The translations under genes and the position numbers were made by a program. The notes beneath the pieces are model-generated. The model did not search any database, was not told the DNA's origin, and saw only the letters and a program-made list of their open reading frames with translations. Source: Vulcanisaeta sp. UBA163 (GTDB taxonomy: Archaea; Thermoproteota; Thermoprotei; Thermoproteales; Thermocladiaceae). From it: DNA of 7,353 bases. Location of the stretch: positions 1 through 7,353 of the forward strand of contig DAJV01000109.1 in NCBI GenBank assembly GCA_002496475.1, given 5' to 3'. Position 1 is the first letter of the stretch. Each line of letters opens with the position of its first letter. Positions 6,288-7,353 of the stretch are shown piece by piece.

Positions 6288-6295
6288 CTTATAAA
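6288..6295 (-). promoter_or_regulatory. TATA box for the TadC-like gene
   Basis: On the minus strand TTTATAAG, centred about 25 bases before the GTG start at 6266, lies in the 36-base gap after the LysE-family gene. The spacing fits a leaderless transcript and indicates that the TadC-like gene has its own promoter rather than depending on the exporter gene. Confidence 0.6.
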
Positions 6296-6302
6296 TCTAC
6301 CG

Positions 6303-6896
6303 CTACATGAAAAACAACAATGCATTCACAAGAATATAAACAGCAAAGGCCATAATACCCAATGCAGAGATTAACTTAATGGCGAGATCAACCCTGGAAC
6401 CACCGTAGACCCTACCAATATACACAGTGTACGGGAACACAAAGACCCAGATAAGTATGGCAAGGAATAAGCCGATGACACTAAAGATACCGAAGATGTT
6501 CATGAACGATAGGCCCGCAGTAAGCCACCAAAACACTTGGTAGGGATTCGTCAAGCCCATGGAGATGCCCATGAAGTAATTAAGGAATGGAGACCTATTA
6601 CTACCGGAATTCCTGTGTGAGAAGGTAGACCTAAGTATCGATATTGCAAGGTAAACCATCACCGCAAACCCGGCGAAGTAAAGATAATGCGCATAATAAC
6701 CCAAAATCCTTGAAAAGAAGTAGGTAATGACCATGAGGATTCCGTCGGCGGACATAGCCCCAAGGCCAACACTGGTTCCATGAATTGGCGAACGAGTGGC
6801 CTCAGCGGCGATTAAGGCGTTCATGGGACCAGGAGGAACTGCAAGAAGAAAACCAAACATCATCCCAAGTATGAAATTATAAAGTTGTTGAAGCAT
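6303..6896 (-). CDS. LysE/RhtB-family amino-acid exporter
   Basis: A 197-aa integral membrane protein with about six helices, the family's usual size. The diagnostic N-terminal block is present: VPPGPMNALIAAEATRSP (20-37) followed by HGTSVGLGAMSADG (39-52). The central GLTNPYQVFWWLTAG stretch (114-128) is also typical of LysE/RhtB proteins. The family exports amino acids or related small metabolites using the ion gradient; the substrate cannot be told from sequence. A hydrophilic loop rich in Ser, Asn and Arg (about 91-103) separates the two halves. The ATG at 6894-6896 begins just before the first helix and has an AT-rich box about 28 bases upstream. The neighbours on either side are functionally unrelated, and each appears to have its own transcription signals. 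Confidence 0.9.
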   Translation of the reverse strand: MLQQLYNFILGMMFGFLLAVPPGPMNALIAAEATRSPIHGTSVGLGAMSADGILMVITYFFSRILGYYAHYLYFAGFAVMVYLAISILRSTFSHRNSGSNRSPFLNYFMGISMGLTNPYQVFWWLTAGLSFMNIFGIFSVIGLFLAILIWVFVFPYTVYIGRVYGGSRVDLAIKLISALGIMAFAVYILVNALLFFM

Positions 6897-6920
6897 TGAT
6901 TAATTCACTACCACCCGGAA

Positions 6921-6927
6921 TTAAAAA
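6921..6927 (-). promoter_or_regulatory. Candidate TATA box for the LysE-family gene
   Basis: On the minus strand TTTTTAA, centred about 28 bases before the ATG at 6896, has the right spacing for a leaderless archaeal promoter. It is weaker than the boxes at 3209 and 6288. Confidence 0.4.
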
Positions 6928-6966
6928 TTACGCCAGCACAATGTTACAATAGTGGTCCTGGTGTTA

Positions 6967-6980
6967 CTCATGATAATGAG
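6967..6980. repeat. Small inverted repeat (hairpin) in the spacer
   Basis: CTCAT-GATA-ATGAG is a perfect 5-bp stem with a 4-base loop. It lies in the 166-base spacer between the LysE-family gene and the QmoC-like gene. The short stem could be chance or a 3'-UTR element of the minus-strand QmoC-like transcript. A 19-codon plus-strand frame starting here has no support as a gene. Confidence 0.3.
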
Positions 6981-6985
6981 AATAG

Positions 6986-7003
6986 ATCCTCTTGACAAAG
7001 GAT
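6986..7003. repeat. Second small inverted repeat in the spacer
   Basis: ATCCT and AGGAT flank an 8-base loop, six bases after the previous hairpin. Both hairpins lie downstream of the T-rich terminator for the QmoC-like gene. The stem is only 5 bp, so this is a weak structural observation. Confidence 0.25.
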
Positions 7004-7031
7004 TACTAATTATGTCGATGCTTGGTTAATT

Positions 7032-7042
7032 GAAAAATAAAA
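7032..7042 (-). terminator. T-rich terminator after the QmoC-like gene
   Basis: On the minus strand this reads TTTTATTTTTC, 20-30 bases after the TAG stop at 7063-7065. An AT-rich tract also lies between the two. Such T tracts terminate archaeal transcription without a hairpin, and nothing downstream on that strand seems to need read-through. Confidence 0.5.
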
Positions 7043-7062
7043 TGGACAAATTTTAATTTAAA

Positions 7063-7353
7063 CTAAGCCATAGCCTGCACGGCCTTTGCCTTAGCTAAAT
7101 CATTAAGTCTTGTGAAGTATATAGCGAAGGGCCTGTATGCTAGGTGTGACCACTTTGCGAAGGGTACCTCCAGTATTAATAGTGGTGTTACGAAACCAAG
7201 ATGCACCGTATAAGCTATGTAGGTCTCCATGGGTAGCCCTAGGTATTTAAAAACATCAATAAGCACACCCGTGATCACCACAAGGTATAGTAGGGTTAGG
7301 AAGAACCAATCAGTGGAGTGGGAGTACTGTCTCATTATTGAGTTCTTCCTTAA
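7063..7353 (-). CDS. QmoC/HdrC/DsrM-like haem b membrane subunit (C-terminal part, runs off right edge)
   Basis: The frame stays open past the ATG at 7333-7335 to the window end (six more codons), so this is most likely the C-terminal fragment of a larger protein. Counting from that Met, two hydrophobic helices are visible (about 10-30 and 38-56). The end carries the block VPFAKWSHLAYRPFAIYF (57-74), which resembles the closing segment of nitrate reductase gamma-like subunits such as QmoC, HdrC fusions and DsrM. His6, His45 and His64 are candidate haem b ligands, placed as in such four-helix cytochromes. These subunits exchange electrons between menaquinone and a soluble HdrA/HdrD-like or FeS module, for example in sulfate or sulfur respiration. 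Which complex this is cannot be decided, because the partner genes would lie beyond the edge. Confidence 0.72.
   Translation of the reverse strand, partial: LRKNSIMRQYSHSTDWFFLTLLYLVVITGVLIDVFKYLGLPMETYIAYTVHLGFVTPLLILEVPFAKWSHLAYRPFAIYFTRLNDLAKAKAVQAMA

Noticed and set aside
6970..7029. 19-codon plus-strand frame in the spacer
   Set aside because: It has no promoter, Shine-Dalgarno or compositional support, is very short, and coincides with the hairpins.
1..7353. CRISPR arrays, tRNA/rRNA genes, insertion sequences
   Set aside because: No regularly spaced repeats, no tRNA-like folds and no transposase motifs or terminal inverted repeats were seen on either strand.

Overview
The window is archaeal DNA, most likely from a hyperthermophilic crenarchaeon of the Thermoproteaceae (Vulcanisaeta/Caldivirga-like). 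This rests on TATA-type boxes sitting about 25-29 bases upstream of start codons (leaderless transcripts), heavy AGG/TTA codon use, an archaeal-type RNase HII, a double-domain archaeal TadC/ArlJ-like protein and a QmoC/HdrC-like membrane subunit. The genus is an inference. It holds nine genes: two run off the window edges, and one of 35 codons is easily overlooked.

Left block (1-2560): a MoxR-family AAA+ ATPase (minus strand, C-terminus outside the window) lies downstream of a membrane-anchored transglutaminase-fold protein. Directly divergent from the latter is a membrane protein with an extracytoplasmic Ser/Thr/Asn-rich region and a cytoplasmic DUF4129-like tail. In bacteria the TGc and DUF4129 parts are normally one polypeptide next to moxR and a DUF58 gene. 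Here they are two genes reading in opposite directions, and the transglutaminase domain has lost all three catalytic residues. Candidate TATA boxes suggest that each of the two divergent promoters sits inside the other gene's first codons. RNase HII (rnhB, 2538-3188) overlaps the end of the DUF4129 gene.

Middle block (3189-6266): a TATA box starts an apparent three-gene operon: an 82-aa two-helix membrane protein, a 35-aa single-helix peptide and a ParA/MinD-family ATPase. The small gene is joined to its upstream neighbour by TGATG and to the ATPase by a GTGA overlap. The operon converges, with only 10 bases between stop codons, on a 619-aa archaeal TadC/GspF-like membrane platform protein with its own promoter. 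ParA/MinD-type ATPases (TadZ/CpaE) occur in Tad pilus loci, so the two units may serve one membrane machine. No secretion ATPase and no recognisable pilin is in the window.

Right block (6303-7353): a LysE-family exporter (minus strand), a 166-base spacer with two small hairpins and a T-rich terminator, and the C-terminal end of a haem-b-type membrane subunit of the QmoC/HdrC/DsrM kind. The latter would be part of a respiratory or heterodisulfide-reductase-like complex whose other genes lie beyond the window.

The best candidates for something undescribed are the split, catalytically dead transglutaminase/DUF4129 pair with MoxR, and the MinD operon with its two tiny membrane proteins facing TadC.
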